DNA from: Streptomyces fradiae ATCC 10745 = DSM 40063 | GTDB taxonomy: Bacteria > Actinomycetota > Actinomycetes > Streptomycetales > Streptomycetaceae | Direction: 5' to 3' | Assembly (NCBI RefSeq): GCF_008704425.1 | Contig: NZ_CP023696.1 | Location: 6,426,501 to 6,490,500 of the forward strand | DNA: 64,000 nt | Part shown: positions 8,191 to 17,055 of the stretch, piece after piece | How the letters are laid out: each line of letters opens with the position of its first letter | Numbering within the stretch: the first letter of the stretch is position 1 | The notes under the pieces: generated by a model | What the model was told of the DNA's origin: nothing | Database searches by the model: none | The model's input: only the letters and a program-made list of their open reading frames with translations | Program-made: the position numbers and the translations under genes

Positions 8191-9807
8191 ATGACCGCCC
8201 GAACCGCCCGACCGATACGCGGCACGGCCGCCGCGGCCCTGGCCACGACCCTGGCCCTCACCGCGGCGGCCTGCTCGAACCCGGACGGCTCCGGCTCCGG
8301 CGGCTCCGCCGCCCGTGACAGCGTCGTCGTCGGCATCGCCTACGAGCCCGAGACGCTCAGCCCGCTCCTCGGCTACGGCAAGGACGGCAACTCCAAGGTC
8401 TTCGACGGCCTCCTCGCCTTCGGCCCCGACATGCGGCTCCGGCCCGCACTCGCCACCGCGCTGCCCGAGGTGAGCCCGGACGGCCTCACGTACACCTACC
8501 GGCTCCGCGAGGGCGTCACCTTCAGCGACGGCAAGCCGTTCGGCGCGAAGGACGTCGTCTTCACGTACCGCACCATCCTCGACAAGCGGACCAACAACCC
8601 GTCCAAGACGGAGCTGGACGCCCTGAAGGACGTGAGGGCGGTCGGCGACGACACCGTCGTCTTCACCCTGAAGTACCCGTACGCGGCCTTCGCCCAGCGC
8701 ACGGTCCTCGCCATCGCGCCCGAGCACGTCGCCGCCCGGCAGGACGTCAACTCGGGTCCCTTCACCACCAAGCCCGTCGGAACCGGCCCCTACGTCCTCA
8801 CCGGCTGGTCCAAGGGCGAGAAGCTCACCTTCACGGCCAACCCCCGCTACTGGGGCGGCGAGCCGAAGGTGAAGAAGCTCACCATGGCCGTCGTGAAGGA
8901 CGACGACGTCCGCGCCACCCGCCTGCGCTCCGGCGACCTCGACGGCGCCATCCTGCCCCCGAACCTCGCCAAGGGCTTCAAGAACGATCCCGGCAGGAAG
9001 ACGTACGCCGCCACCACGTACGACTACCGGACCGTCACCCTGCCCACGCACAACAAGGTCACCGGCGACACCGCCGTCCGCCGCGCCCTCGACGTCGCCG
9101 TCGACCGCCAGGCCATGGTCGACCAGATCCTCGAAGGCGCCGGCAAGCCCGCCTACGGCCCCGTCCCCACCGGCAGCGAGTGGTTCACCCAGGGCACCGA
9201 GCGCCGCCACGACCTCGCCGCGGCCAAGAGGATCCTCGACGAAGCCGGGTGGAAGCCCGGCCCCGACGGCGTCCGTGTGAAGAACGGCGTCCGCGCCGCC
9301 TTCCCCCTCTGGTACGTCTCCGGCGACAAGCTCCGCCAGGACCACGCCCTCGCCTACGCCTCCGACGCCAAGAAGGCCGGCATCGAGATCACCACCCAGG
9401 CCGGCACCTGGGAGGTCATCGAGCCGCGCATGAAGCACGACGCGGTCCTCGCGGGCGGCGGCTCGCCCGGCGACCCCGACTTCGACCAGTACCTCCTGCT
9501 GAGGTCCACCCTCGCCGGCGACGGCTTCAACAACATGGCCTGGTACGCCAACCCGGCCGTCGACCAGGCCCTCGAAGCCGGCCGGAAGAGCAACGACAAG
9601 GCGGCCCGCAAGGCCGCCTACGACACCGTCCAGCGCGAACTGGTGAAGAACCCCGGCTACACCTTCCTCACCCACATCGACCACGTGTACGTCGTCAGCG
9701 ACCGCTGGGACGGCCTGTCCACCCAGATCGAGCCGCACGACCACGGCCTCGCCGCCGGCCCCTGGTGGAACGTCGAGGACTGGACCCCCAAGGACGCCGC
9801 CAAGTGA
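8191..9807 (+). CDS. nikA: ABC transporter substrate-binding lipoprotein, probable nickel importer (NikA-like, SBP_bac_5)
   Basis: A 538-residue periplasm-facing lipoprotein of the peptide/nickel binding family. The N-terminus has Arg residues, a hydrophobic core and the lipobox TAAAC, whose Cys would be lipidated. The mature part begins with SVVVGIAYEPETLSPLLGYG and contains the family block YTYRLREGVTFSDGKPFGAKDV (visible as LREGVTFSDGKPF). ATG at 8191 is chosen over the upstream GTG at 8179, because GAGGGG at 8174-8178 is too close to the GTG. It heads a five-gene operon with overlapping starts and stops. The family alone would allow oligopeptides; the Nur-like box upstream favours nickel, as for the Nur-controlled nik operon of S. 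coelicolor. Confidence 0.75.
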   Translation: MTARTARPIRGTAAAALATTLALTAAACSNPDGSGSGGSAARDSVVVGIAYEPETLSPLLGYGKDGNSKVFDGLLAFGPDMRLRPALATALPEVSPDGLTYTYRLREGVTFSDGKPFGAKDVVFTYRTILDKRTNNPSKTELDALKDVRAVGDDTVVFTLKYPYAAFAQRTVLAIAPEHVAARQDVNSGPFTTKPVGTGPYVLTGWSKGEKLTFTANPRYWGGEPKVKKLTMAVVKDDDVRATRLRSGDLDGAILPPNLAKGFKNDPGRKTYAATTYDYRTVTLPTHNKVTGDTAVRRALDVAVDRQAMVDQILEGAGKPAYGPVPTGSEWFTQGTERRHDLAAAKRILDEAGWKPGPDGVRVKNGVRAAFPLWYVSGDKLRQDHALAYASDAKKAGIEITTQAGTWEVIEPRMKHDAVLAGGGSPGDPDFDQYLLLRSTLAGDGFNNMAWYANPAVDQALEAGRKSNDKAARKAAYDTVQRELVKNPGYTFLTHIDHVYVVSDRWDGLSTQIEPHDHGLAAGPWWNVEDWTPKDAAK

Positions 9808-10796
9808 ACCGCCGCCTCCCCTGGGGGCCGATGGCCCGGATGGCGGGGCGCAGGGCGCTGGCCGCCGTCCCGGTCCTCCTCGTCGTGACCTTCGGTGTCT
9901 TCGCCGTCGCCGCCGCCTCCCCGTTCGACCCCGTCAAGGCGTACGCCGGGACCGCCGGGCTCACCGCCTCCCAGGAGAACCTGGACCAGCTCCGCGCCAA
10001 CCTCGGCGCCGACCAGCCGCTCGTACCGCGCTGGTGGGACTGGACCACCTCCGCCCTCACCGGCGACCTCGGCGACTCCAGCGTCATGCGGCAGCCCGTC
10101 GCCGACGTCATCGCCGAGCGGATCGGCTGGTCCGTGCTGCTCGCCGCCACCGCCTTCGCCGTCGCCGTGCTGCTCGGCACCGTCCTGGGCGTCCTGGCGG
10201 CCCGCCGTCCGGGCGGCGCGTTCGACCGGGGCGCCACCGCCGTCGCGTACACCCTGGAGGCCGCCCCGGCGTTCTGGCTGGGGCTGCTCGCCATCTGGGT
10301 CTTCGCACTGAAGCTCGGCGTCCTGCCGGCCGGCGGGCTCACCGACACGGCCAGCGACACGGTCACCTTCGGCCAGGTCGCCGGCCACCTGGTCCTGCCC
10401 GCCCTGGTCCTCGGCCTCTCCCAGCTGCCCTGGTTCCTGCTGTACGTGCGGCAGGGCGTCGCCGACGCGCTGGAGGAGGACCCGGTGCGCGGCGCCCGCG
10501 CGCGGGGGCTGAGCGAGCGCACCGTCCTGGTGGGCCACGCCCTGCGCTCCGGCCTGCTCCCGGTCCTCACCCTCGTCGGCTCCCGCGTACCCGAACTGAT
10601 CACGGGCGCCCTGCTGGTGGAGACGGTGTTCAGCTGGCCGGGCATCGCCGCCGCGACCGTGACCGCGGCCACGTCCGTGGACTTCCCGCTGCTGGCCGCG
10701 CTCACCGTCCTGGCCACCGCCGCGGTGCTCCTCGGCAACCTGCTGTCCGACCTGCTCTACGGCCTCGCCGACCCGAGGGTGGGCTTCCATGGCTGA
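9804..10796 (+). CDS. nikB: ABC transporter permease, NikB/DppB type
   Basis: A 330-residue inner membrane permease of the BPD_transp_1 family. The GTG at 9804 overlaps the preceding stop (GTGA). A first membrane segment (AAVPVLLVVTFGVFAVAAAS) is followed by a large external loop with NLGADQPLVPRWWDW, the TIGR-type N-terminal domain of DppB proteins, then five more hydrophobic segments. The EAA-loop that docks the ATPase is EEDPVRGARARGLSERTVLVGHALRSGLLPVL in the fourth quarter (key residues RGARARGLSE). It pairs with the next gene to form the channel. Nickel rather than peptide as cargo is inferred from the operator only. Confidence 0.82.
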   Translation: MNRRLPWGPMARMAGRRALAAVPVLLVVTFGVFAVAAASPFDPVKAYAGTAGLTASQENLDQLRANLGADQPLVPRWWDWTTSALTGDLGDSSVMRQPVADVIAERIGWSVLLAATAFAVAVLLGTVLGVLAARRPGGAFDRGATAVAYTLEAAPAFWLGLLAIWVFALKLGVLPAGGLTDTASDTVTFGQVAGHLVLPALVLGLSQLPWFLLYVRQGVADALEEDPVRGARARGLSERTVLVGHALRSGLLPVLTLVGSRVPELITGALLVETVFSWPGIAAATVTAATSVDFPLLAALTVLATAAVLLGNLLSDLLYGLADPRVGFHG

Positions 10797-11940
10797 CCGC
10801 ACCCCCCGCCCCGCCGACCCGGCCGGGCCCCCGGCCCCGCCGGGTGCCGCGCCCGCCCCGACGGCGCAGGGCGGGGCGACCGACCCGGCCGCGCCGGGGA
10901 CGCGGAAGACCCCCGCCGCGCCCCGGCGCGGCGAAGAGACCGGCACGGACGGGCGGCCGGCCCCGGCCCCGGCCGCGCCGGACCCCGGCGTCGTCCGGAA
11001 GACGTCCGTCCGGAAGGCCGAGGCCCCCGAGGCACCCGCCGACCCGCCCGGGGAGCCCGTACCGGCCCGCGCGTCCGGCGCCCCCGTGTGGCGGTCGCAC
11101 GGCCGCACGCGCCGCTCCACCCGCCGGGTCCGCGTCGCCGCCTCGGCCGCGGTCACCCTCGCCGTCGTCCTCGCCGTACTCCTCGTACCGCCGCTGGCCC
11201 AGCTCGACCAGCAGGCCGTCGACCTGTCGCAGCGGCTGACGCCGCCCTCCCTCGCGCACCCGTTCGGCACCGACGACCTGGGCCGCGACCTGCTGCTGCG
11301 CTGCGTGTACGGACTGCGTGTCTCCCTGCTCGTCGGACTCGTCGCCGCGCTCGTCGCCACCGTCGTCGGAACGGCGGTCGGCGCGGCCGCCGCCGCCCTC
11401 GGCGGCTGGGCGGACCGGCTGGTCATGCGGGCCGTCGACACCTTCGCCTCCGTCCCGCACCTCCTGCTCGGCATCTTCGTCGTCGCCATGTTCCGGCCCG
11501 GCGTGTGGCCCGTGATCGCCTCCGTCGCGATCACGCACTGGCTCTCCACCGCCCGGATCGTCCGCTCCGAGGTGCTGTCGCTGCGCTCCCGCCCGTACAT
11601 CGACGCCGCCGTCTCCGGCGGGGCGTCCCGCCTCCGGGTCACCGTCCGCCACCTGCTGCCCGCCGTCCTGCCGCAGGCGGGCCTCGCCGCGGTGCTGATG
11701 GTGCCGCACGCGATGTGGCACGAGTCCGCGCTCTCCTTCCTCGGCCTCGGGCTCCCCAGCCACCAGGCGAGCCTCGGCAACCTCGTGCAGAGCGCGCGCG
11801 GCTCGCTGCTCGCCGGCGACTGGTGGCCGACGCTCTTCCCCGGGCTGTTCCTGATCGTCCCGACCCTGGCCATCGCGGGACTCGCCGGCGCCTGGCGGGA
11901 ACGGCTCAATCCGCGTCGCCGATCGGAGCTGATGCTGTGA
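10789..11940 (+). CDS. nikC: ABC transporter permease, NikC/DppC type, with long disordered N-terminus
   Basis: A 383-residue permease overlapping the previous gene by 8 bp. The first ~105 residues are Pro/Ala/Arg-rich and lack any family counterpart. The conserved part starts near residue 110 with a membrane segment (VTLAVVLAVLLVPPLAQL), then the DppC landmark HPFGTDDLGRDLLLR near residue 155, and five further membrane segments. The EAA-like loop is IDAAVSGGASRLRVTVRHLLP, and SALSFLGLGLP precedes the last segments, both diagnostic. Internal ATG starts within the extension do not show a ribosome site, so the overlap start is kept. The extension would sit in the cytoplasm; its role is unknown. 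Confidence 0.82.
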   Translation: MADRTPRPADPAGPPAPPGAAPAPTAQGGATDPAAPGTRKTPAAPRRGEETGTDGRPAPAPAAPDPGVVRKTSVRKAEAPEAPADPPGEPVPARASGAPVWRSHGRTRRSTRRVRVAASAAVTLAVVLAVLLVPPLAQLDQQAVDLSQRLTPPSLAHPFGTDDLGRDLLLRCVYGLRVSLLVGLVAALVATVVGTAVGAAAAALGGWADRLVMRAVDTFASVPHLLLGIFVVAMFRPGVWPVIASVAITHWLSTARIVRSEVLSLRSRPYIDAAVSGGASRLRVTVRHLLPAVLPQAGLAAVLMVPHAMWHESALSFLGLGLPSHQASLGNLVQSARGSLLAGDWWPTLFPGLFLIVPTLAIAGLAGAWRERLNPRRRSELML

Positions 11941-13211
11941 CCCCCGTCCTGTCCGTCAGGGACCTCTCCGTCCGCTTCCGGATGCGCGGCGGCCGCCACG
12001 TCGCGGCCGTCAGCGGCGTGGGCTTCGACCTCGCGGCGGGGGAGTGCCTGACCCTCGTCGGCGAGAGCGGATGCGGCAAGTCCGTCCTCGCCTCGGCGCT
12101 GCTCGGCCTGCTCCCCGGCAACGCCCAGACCGCCGGCACCGCCGTCCTGGCCGGCGGGGACGGCGCGCCCGGCACGGGCATCGACCTGCTCGCCGCCGAC
12201 GAGCGCACCCTGGCCCGCACCGTACGGGGGCGGCGCGTCGGTCTCGTACCGCAGTCCCCGGCGGCCCACCTGACGCCGGTGCGCACGGTGCGCGCCCAGC
12301 TGGAGGAGACCCTGCGCGAGCTGACCGGCACCCCGAGGGCGCGACTGCGCGCGGCGGCGGTCGCTGCGGCGCGGCGCGTCTCCTTCCCCCCGGAGCTGCT
12401 CGACCACCACCCGCACGAGCTGTCCGGCGGCCAGGCCCAGCGGGCGGCCACCGCCCTGGCCCTGGTCGGTGACGCGCCGCTGCTGCTCGCCGACGAGCCG
12501 ACCACCGGCCTCGACCGCGACCTGGTGGAGCGGACCGTCGACGAGCTGCGGCGCCACGCCGACGAGGGCCGGGCCCTGCTGCTGATCACCCACGACCTGG
12601 CGGCGGCGGAGCGCATCGCGGACCGGGTGGCCGTCATGTACGCGGGCCGGATCGTGGAGGTGGCGGACGCCGCGCGCTTCTTCGGCGCCGAGGGCCCCCG
12701 CCACCCGTACGCGCGCGGCCTGCTCGCCGCCCTGCCGGAGCGCGACTTCACCCCGGTCGCCGGCATGCCCCCGGAGCTGGGCGCCCTGCCGGAGGGCTGT
12801 GCCTTCGCCCCCCGCTGCACCGCGCGGACGGACGCCTGCCGGGCCCTGCCGCCCCTGGTGGACGGCGTCGCCTGCCACCACCCCGCCACGCCCGGCGCCG
12901 CCACGCCCGGCGCCGCCACGGGCGGTCCCGTCCCGGCCGGGCAGTCCGCGGCACGCTCCGTCGCTGCCGACCCGGCCGCGGCCCCCTCCGCCGCGGCACA
13001 GCCCCCTGGGGCCCAGCCGTCCGGCGCCGAGCAGCCCGGCGCCCAGCCGTCCGGTGCCGAGCCGTCCGGTGCCGAGTCGTCCGGTGCCGAGTCCGCCGCT
13101 GCACGGCCTGCCGCCGCCGGGTCCACCGTCGCCGGGTCCACCGCGCACGGGCCCGCCGGAGCCCGCCCCGCCGCCCCGGCCCCGTCCGCCGAGGAGACCG
13201 CCCGTGCTTGA
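11937..13211 (+). CDS. nikD: ABC transporter ATP-binding protein, NikD/DppD type, repeat-rich C-terminal tail
   Basis: A 424-residue ATPase; the GTG overlaps the preceding stop. Walker A is GESGCGKSV near residues 41-49. The signature is LSGGQAQRAA, Walker B LLLADEPTTGLD, and the switch His follows in LLITHDLAAAER. The C-terminal oligopeptide/nickel domain (PYARGLLAALPE and CAFAPRCTARTDAC, a Cys-rich iron-sulphur-like motif of DppD proteins) ends near residue 315. About 100 residues of Pro/Ala/Ser/Gly follow, including a tandem five-residue repeat (PSGAE and variants). That tail is absent from relatives and looks like a local expansion. The protein powers import together with the next gene. 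Confidence 0.83.
   Translation: MTPVLSVRDLSVRFRMRGGRHVAAVSGVGFDLAAGECLTLVGESGCGKSVLASALLGLLPGNAQTAGTAVLAGGDGAPGTGIDLLAADERTLARTVRGRRVGLVPQSPAAHLTPVRTVRAQLEETLRELTGTPRARLRAAAVAAARRVSFPPELLDHHPHELSGGQAQRAATALALVGDAPLLLADEPTTGLDRDLVERTVDELRRHADEGRALLLITHDLAAAERIADRVAVMYAGRIVEVADAARFFGAEGPRHPYARGLLAALPERDFTPVAGMPPELGALPEGCAFAPRCTARTDACRALPPLVDGVACHHPATPGAATPGAATGGPVPAGQSAARSVAADPAAAPSAAAQPPGAQPSGAEQPGAQPSGAEPSGAESSGAESAAARPAAAGSTVAGSTAHGPAGARPAAPAPSAEETARA
13018..13093 (+). repeat. 15-bp tandem repeat inside the NikD-like tail
   Basis: About five in-frame copies of a unit close to GTCCGGTGCCGAGCC encode the pentapeptide SGAEP/SGAES/PGAQP. It lies wholly within the C-terminal extension of the ATPase. 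Confidence 0.7.
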
Positions 13212-13929
13212 ACTCCACTCCCTCACCGCCGGATACGACCGCCGCGCCCCGGTCTTCCGGGACGTGTCGCTCACCGTCGCCCCCGGCGAGGCCGTCGGCC
13301 TGCTCGGCCCGAGCGGCTGCGGCAAGTCGACCCTCGCCCGCGTCGCCGCCCTTCTGCACCGCCCCGACGCGGGCCGTGTCACCGTCGACGGCCGGCCCGT
13401 ACCCGGCTGGCGCCACCGGGCGCCCCGCGCGCTGCGCACCTCGATCGGCGTGGTCTTCCAGCAGCCCCGCCTCTCCGCCGACCCCCGGCTGCGGCTGCGG
13501 GACCTGATCGCCGAGCCGCTGCGCGCCACCGGCCGCCGGGCCGAGGCCCCCGCCCGTACGGCCGAACTCGCCGCCCGCGTCGGTCTCACGGAGGACCTGC
13601 TGTCCCGCCGCCCCCACGAGGTCAGCGACGGGCAGCTCCAGCGCGCCTGCCTGGCCCGCGCCCTGGTCCTCCGGCCGCGCTGGCTCGTGTGCGACGAGAT
13701 GACGGCCATGCTGGACGCCTCCACCACGGCCGCGCTGGTCTCCGTCGTCGAGGAGTACCGCCGCGAGCACGCCGCCGGGCTCCTCGCGGTGGGCCACGAC
13801 CGCGTGCTGCTGGACCGCTGGTGCGACCGCACCGTGCACTGGTCCTCGCTCGCCGCCCCGCCGCCCGGCGCCACCGCTCCGCGCGCCGTGCCCGGCAAGG
13901 AGCCCGCGAGGACCGGGACCCCCGCCTGA
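13204..13929 (+). CDS. nikE: ABC transporter ATP-binding protein, NikE/DppF type
   Basis: A 241-residue ATPase starting at a GTG that overlaps the preceding stop by 8 bp. Walker A is GPSGCGKST, the Q-loop is FQQPRLSADPRLRLRD (IGVVFQQPR), the signature is VSDGQLQRACLARAL, and Walker B is WLVCDEMTAMLDAST. The signature has Asp instead of the usual second Gly (SDGQ for SGGQ), and the D-loop is MLDAST rather than ALDxS. Both are seen in some NikE proteins, so the site is likely still functional. It is shorter than DppF because the C-terminal oligopeptide domain is missing, as in nickel-type NikE. It ends the operon; a ~130 bp gap follows. Confidence 0.82.
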   Translation: MLELHSLTAGYDRRAPVFRDVSLTVAPGEAVGLLGPSGCGKSTLARVAALLHRPDAGRVTVDGRPVPGWRHRAPRALRTSIGVVFQQPRLSADPRLRLRDLIAEPLRATGRRAEAPARTAELAARVGLTEDLLSRRPHEVSDGQLQRACLARALVLRPRWLVCDEMTAMLDASTTAALVSVVEEYRREHAAGLLAVGHDRVLLDRWCDRTVHWSSLAAPPPGATAPRAVPGKEPARTGTPA

Positions 13930-14061
13930 GCCCTGCCCGGTCCGGGGTGATTCGTACCCGTTCGGCCCACGCGCCGTACGGCCGTCCGGCGCCGCCGCTG
14001 GGCCAGACTGGCCGCCGAACGCCGTACGACCCGTACGGCACCGGGCCGAGGAGGACGAGAC

Positions 14062-14256
14062 ATGGCCGTCACCATCTCCGTCGTGTTGCTGCTGCTGATC
14101 CTGGCGGTGGTCTTCCTGCGCAGCGGCGGCCTCAAGCTCTCCCACGCGGTGGTCTGCGGGCTCCTGGGGTTCTTCCTCGCCGGTACGAGCCTCGCGCCGA
14201 CCATCTACGACGGGGTCTCCGCCACCGCCGACGTGGTCAGCAGCGTCAAGCCCTAG
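14062..14256 (+). CDS. small two-segment membrane protein conserved in Streptomyces
   Basis: A 64-residue protein with a ribosome site GAGGAGGA ending about 8 bases before the ATG. Two hydrophobic helices are visible: residues 3-18 (TISVVLLLLILAVVF) and 31-47 (VVCGLLGFFLAGTSLAP), joined by RSGGLKLSH; the tail is polar (TADVVSSVKP). I know of similar small membrane proteins in many streptomycetes but no function for them. No operon partner is apparent: the nik operon ends 132 bp upstream and the next gene is convergent. The good ribosome site, clear membrane pattern and codon bias support a real gene. Confidence 0.75.
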   Translation: MAVTISVVLLLLILAVVFLRSGGLKLSHAVVCGLLGFFLAGTSLAPTIYDGVSATADVVSSVKP

Positions 14257-14359
14257 CACACCGGCCGCCCCCCGGCCACCGCGCCGCCGCCCCGGCCCCT
14301 TCACGCGCCCCGGGCACGGGCCGCCCGACCGTCCGGCGCCCCGGCCCCGGAGCCCGTGC

Positions 14360-15649
14360 TCACGGGCGGACGAAGACGCCGATCCCGTTGGGCACCGCCC
14401 GCTCCGCGCCGCCGCTGGGATGGTTGAGCACCCGGACCGCGGCGGCGCCGTCCGTACGGGCCACCAGCGTCGACGAGCCGCCCCCGTCCAGGTTCACCCC
14501 GTCCGAGGCGCCCAGCTCCCGCAGCAGCCCGGCCAGTTCGACGACCGTCAGGCCGCTGCGGAAGCCGGGCCCGCCGTCCAGCGCGAGCAGCAGCAGCCGC
14601 CGCCCTTCGTCGGCGACGCCCGCCGCCGAGCGCACCGCGGCGGTCACACCGTCCATCCCCGGCAGGGGCTGACCGCCCCGCAGCACGGGGTACCCGCCCA
14701 CCGCGGACCGGAACACCACCCCCGGCGCCGCCCCGACCGGCACCAGCCCGTACCGCACCTCCACCGGGTCGCCCACCGCCAGCGCCCGCAGCCACCGCGC
14801 GCCCGCCTCGCGCCCCACGAGGACCTGCGTGTCCGCCGGGATGGCCCCCGCCCCCGGAGCGTCCGCCACCGCCGCGACCCGCCCGCCGCGCACCCGCACC
14901 TCGTACGTCTCCGCACTGCACGGCGCGGCCCGGTCGGTGTCCGTGCCGCAGGTCGCGCGCAGCCGCGAGACGGACCCCCAGTCGCGGGTGAACACGCCGA
15001 CGGAGCCGACCGGCAGGGCGTACTGGTTGAGCCCGCCCAGCGCCAGCGGCCCGTCCGGCCCGCGCACCTCGCCCGACAGCGCCAACTCGCCCAGCCGGGC
15101 GCGCCCTTCGCCGTCGACGCCGAGCACCATGCGGGTGTTGGCGCCCGGCGGCAGCGCCGGGCCGAACCGCTGGCCGCGCGGCACCGCCGCCTTCAGCGCC
15201 CGGCCGCCCGCCACCGCGGGCCCGACGGGGGCGCCGGTCGCCGGCACACCGGGGTGCTGAGCCTCCGACAGGTGGAAGAAGTCGCCGTTCACCCCCGCGA
15301 CCGCGCCCGCGCCGTCCGCCAGGGCCGACAGCGGCGCCCGCGCCGCGACCGCCCCCGGATACAGCAGCTCCACCGACACCCGGGCGTCGCTCAGGTCCAC
15401 CGACAGCAGGTGCACCCGCGCGGTGCCGCGCGGCGACGCCTTGTCCAGCACCCGGTACCCGACCCCCGCCGCCACCGCACGGGCCTCCGGCGCCTCCGGC
15501 GCCACGGGCGCCGCCCGCCCGGCCGCCCCGGCGGCGGGCGGCGCGGCCAGCCCCGCCCCCGCCAACGCGCCCGCCAGCAGCGCGACGAGCACCCCGCGCC
15601 ACCACGACCGCCTCCCGGCGCCCCGGCCGCCGCCCCCGACCCCGCTCAC
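14360..15649 (-). CDS. secreted phosphodiester glycosidase (NAGPA domain) protein
   Basis: About 429 residues with a signal peptide (WWRGVLVALLAGALAGAGLAA) and a C-terminal NAGPA/phosphodiester glycosidase domain, a family that includes the uncovering enzyme N-acetylglucosamine-1-phosphodiester alpha-N-acetylglucosaminidase and bacterial exopolysaccharide-related proteins. Family landmarks are AGVNGDFFHLSEAQ in the N-terminal part, LLLALDGGPGFRSGLTVVELA, and GVNLDGGGSSTLVAR near the end, the conserved acidic/Gly-rich active region. The start is uncertain: GTG at 15647-15649 precedes the signal sequence closely, while a GTG at 15727 would add 26 Gly-rich residues. It probably acts on cell-wall or exopolymer phosphodiesters outside the cell. 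It is divergent from the PfkB gene. Confidence 0.85.
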   Translation of the reverse strand: MSGVGGGGRGAGRRSWWRGVLVALLAGALAGAGLAAPPAAGAAGRAAPVAPEAPEARAVAAGVGYRVLDKASPRGTARVHLLSVDLSDARVSVELLYPGAVAARAPLSALADGAGAVAGVNGDFFHLSEAQHPGVPATGAPVGPAVAGGRALKAAVPRGQRFGPALPPGANTRMVLGVDGEGRARLGELALSGEVRGPDGPLALGGLNQYALPVGSVGVFTRDWGSVSRLRATCGTDTDRAAPCSAETYEVRVRGGRVAAVADAPGAGAIPADTQVLVGREAGARWLRALAVGDPVEVRYGLVPVGAAPGVVFRSAVGGYPVLRGGQPLPGMDGVTAAVRSAAGVADEGRRLLLLALDGGPGFRSGLTVVELAGLLRELGASDGVNLDGGGSSTLVARTDGAAAVRVLNHPSGGAERAVPNGIGVFVRP

Positions 15650-15947
15650 GCCAGGCCACCCCCGCCCGTCCGCCCCGTGCCCGTATCCGGCGCTCCCGCC
15701 GCCCCTCCCGCTCACGACCCCGTCCACGCCACGCCACCCCCACCGTCCGGCCCGTGCCCGTCGTCCCCGGAAAGCTGCCCCGCCCGCGCCCCGGCGAACG
15801 CCGTGTCAGAAACCCGCCTCCGCGCCCCGCCACCGGCGACTACCCTGCCGCCAGGGACGGGACCGCGAGCCCGCCCCCGGCACACCGCCCCGGCCCCGCA
15901 CCCCGGCATCCGGCCCGTCCGCTACCCGCCACCCCGAAGGAACCCCC

Positions 15948-16898
15948 GTGACCGACTCCCCGGACATCGACGTCCTCGTCCTCGGCGGCGCAGGCGTCGA
16001 CACGATCGTCCATGTGCCCGAGCTCCCCCTGCCGTTCGCCGACAGCTACATGATCCGGCCCGGCATCCGGACCCGCGCCGGACAGACCGGCGACTTCGTC
16101 GCCCTGGGCCTGCACGCGCTCGGACTGCGCACCCACCACCTGGACCTGCTCGGCGACGACCCCGAGGGCGACCTCGTACGCGCCTTCCACCGGGACCACG
16201 GCATCCCCCTCACCGCGATCCCGCAGCCGGCCGGCACCAAGCGCGCCGTCAACCTCGTCGGCCCCGACGGGCGCAGGCTCTCCCTGTACGACGCGACGCG
16301 CGGCAGCGACACCGACCGCCTCCCCGCCGACACGGTGCGCACCCTCGCCTCCGCGAGCCGCCACGCCCACGTCTCCATCACGCAGCCCTGCGCCCACGCC
16401 CTGCCGGTGCTGCGGTCGGCCGGGGTCACCCTCTCCACCGACCTGCACGACTGGGACGGCGAGAACCCCTACCACGCGCAGTTCGCCCACACCGCCGACA
16501 TCGTCTTCCTCTCCGCCGCCGCCCTCGACGACCCGGAGCGCACCCTGCGCGGCATCGCCGCCGCGGGCCGCGCCCGCGAGGTCATCGCCACCGCGGGGGC
16601 CAAGGGCGCCCACCTGCTGGCGGACGGCCGGCTGACCCACATCCCCGCCGCCGCGCCGCCCTCGCCCGTCGTCGACTCCAACGGCGCCGGCGACGCCTTC
16701 GCCGCCGGCTACCTCTACGGCCGCCTCACCGGCCACCCGCCCTACGAGTCGGCCGTCTTCGGGACGGTGGCCGGCGCGCACGCCTGCACCGTCCCCGCCA
16801 CCACCACCGACAGCATCGCCCTGGCCGCGCTCCTCTCCCGCGCCGAGGAGGCGCTCCGCACCACCCACGTCCCGCCCGCGCACGCGGGTCGCGACTGA
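15948..16898 (+). CDS. PfkB family carbohydrate kinase
   Basis: A 316-residue ribokinase-like sugar kinase. The GTG at 15948 follows GAAGGAA at 15937-15943. The N-terminus has LVLGGAGVDTIVHVPELP, and the GQTGDFVALGLHALGL segment is the sugar-binding GG-equivalent. The C-terminal PfkB signature is DSNGAGDAFAAGYLYG, where Asp249 is the catalytic base and GAGD forms the anion hole. The protein lacks membrane segments. It is a single gene between a divergent secreted hydrolase and a regulator, so the phosphorylated substrate (ribose, fructose, adenosine or another sugar) cannot be deduced. The first Gly pair is GAGVD rather than GxxxxD(x)GG, seen in several subfamilies. Confidence 0.88.
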   Translation: MTDSPDIDVLVLGGAGVDTIVHVPELPLPFADSYMIRPGIRTRAGQTGDFVALGLHALGLRTHHLDLLGDDPEGDLVRAFHRDHGIPLTAIPQPAGTKRAVNLVGPDGRRLSLYDATRGSDTDRLPADTVRTLASASRHAHVSITQPCAHALPVLRSAGVTLSTDLHDWDGENPYHAQFAHTADIVFLSAAALDDPERTLRGIAAAGRAREVIATAGAKGAHLLADGRLTHIPAAAPPSPVVDSNGAGDAFAAGYLYGRLTGHPPYESAVFGTVAGAHACTVPATTTDSIALAALLSRAEEALRTTHVPPAHAGRD

Positions 16899-17055
16899 CC
16901 CGCACTCCCGCGTCCCGCCCCTCGTCACCCTTCGCACGGGTGTCCCGTTTGCCGTGGTGACGGGTGATCCCTAGGGTTCTGACCCGCTGGTGCCGGCTCG
17001 TCCCGGAACGCGGGACGGTGATGCGGGGCGCGGGACCCCCGCGGAGGAGGGAGCC

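Noticed and set aside
9657..14204. Frame of 1515 codons opposite the nik operon
   Set aside because: Antisense shadow; the + strand has five genes with matching ABC motifs and overlapping starts and stops.
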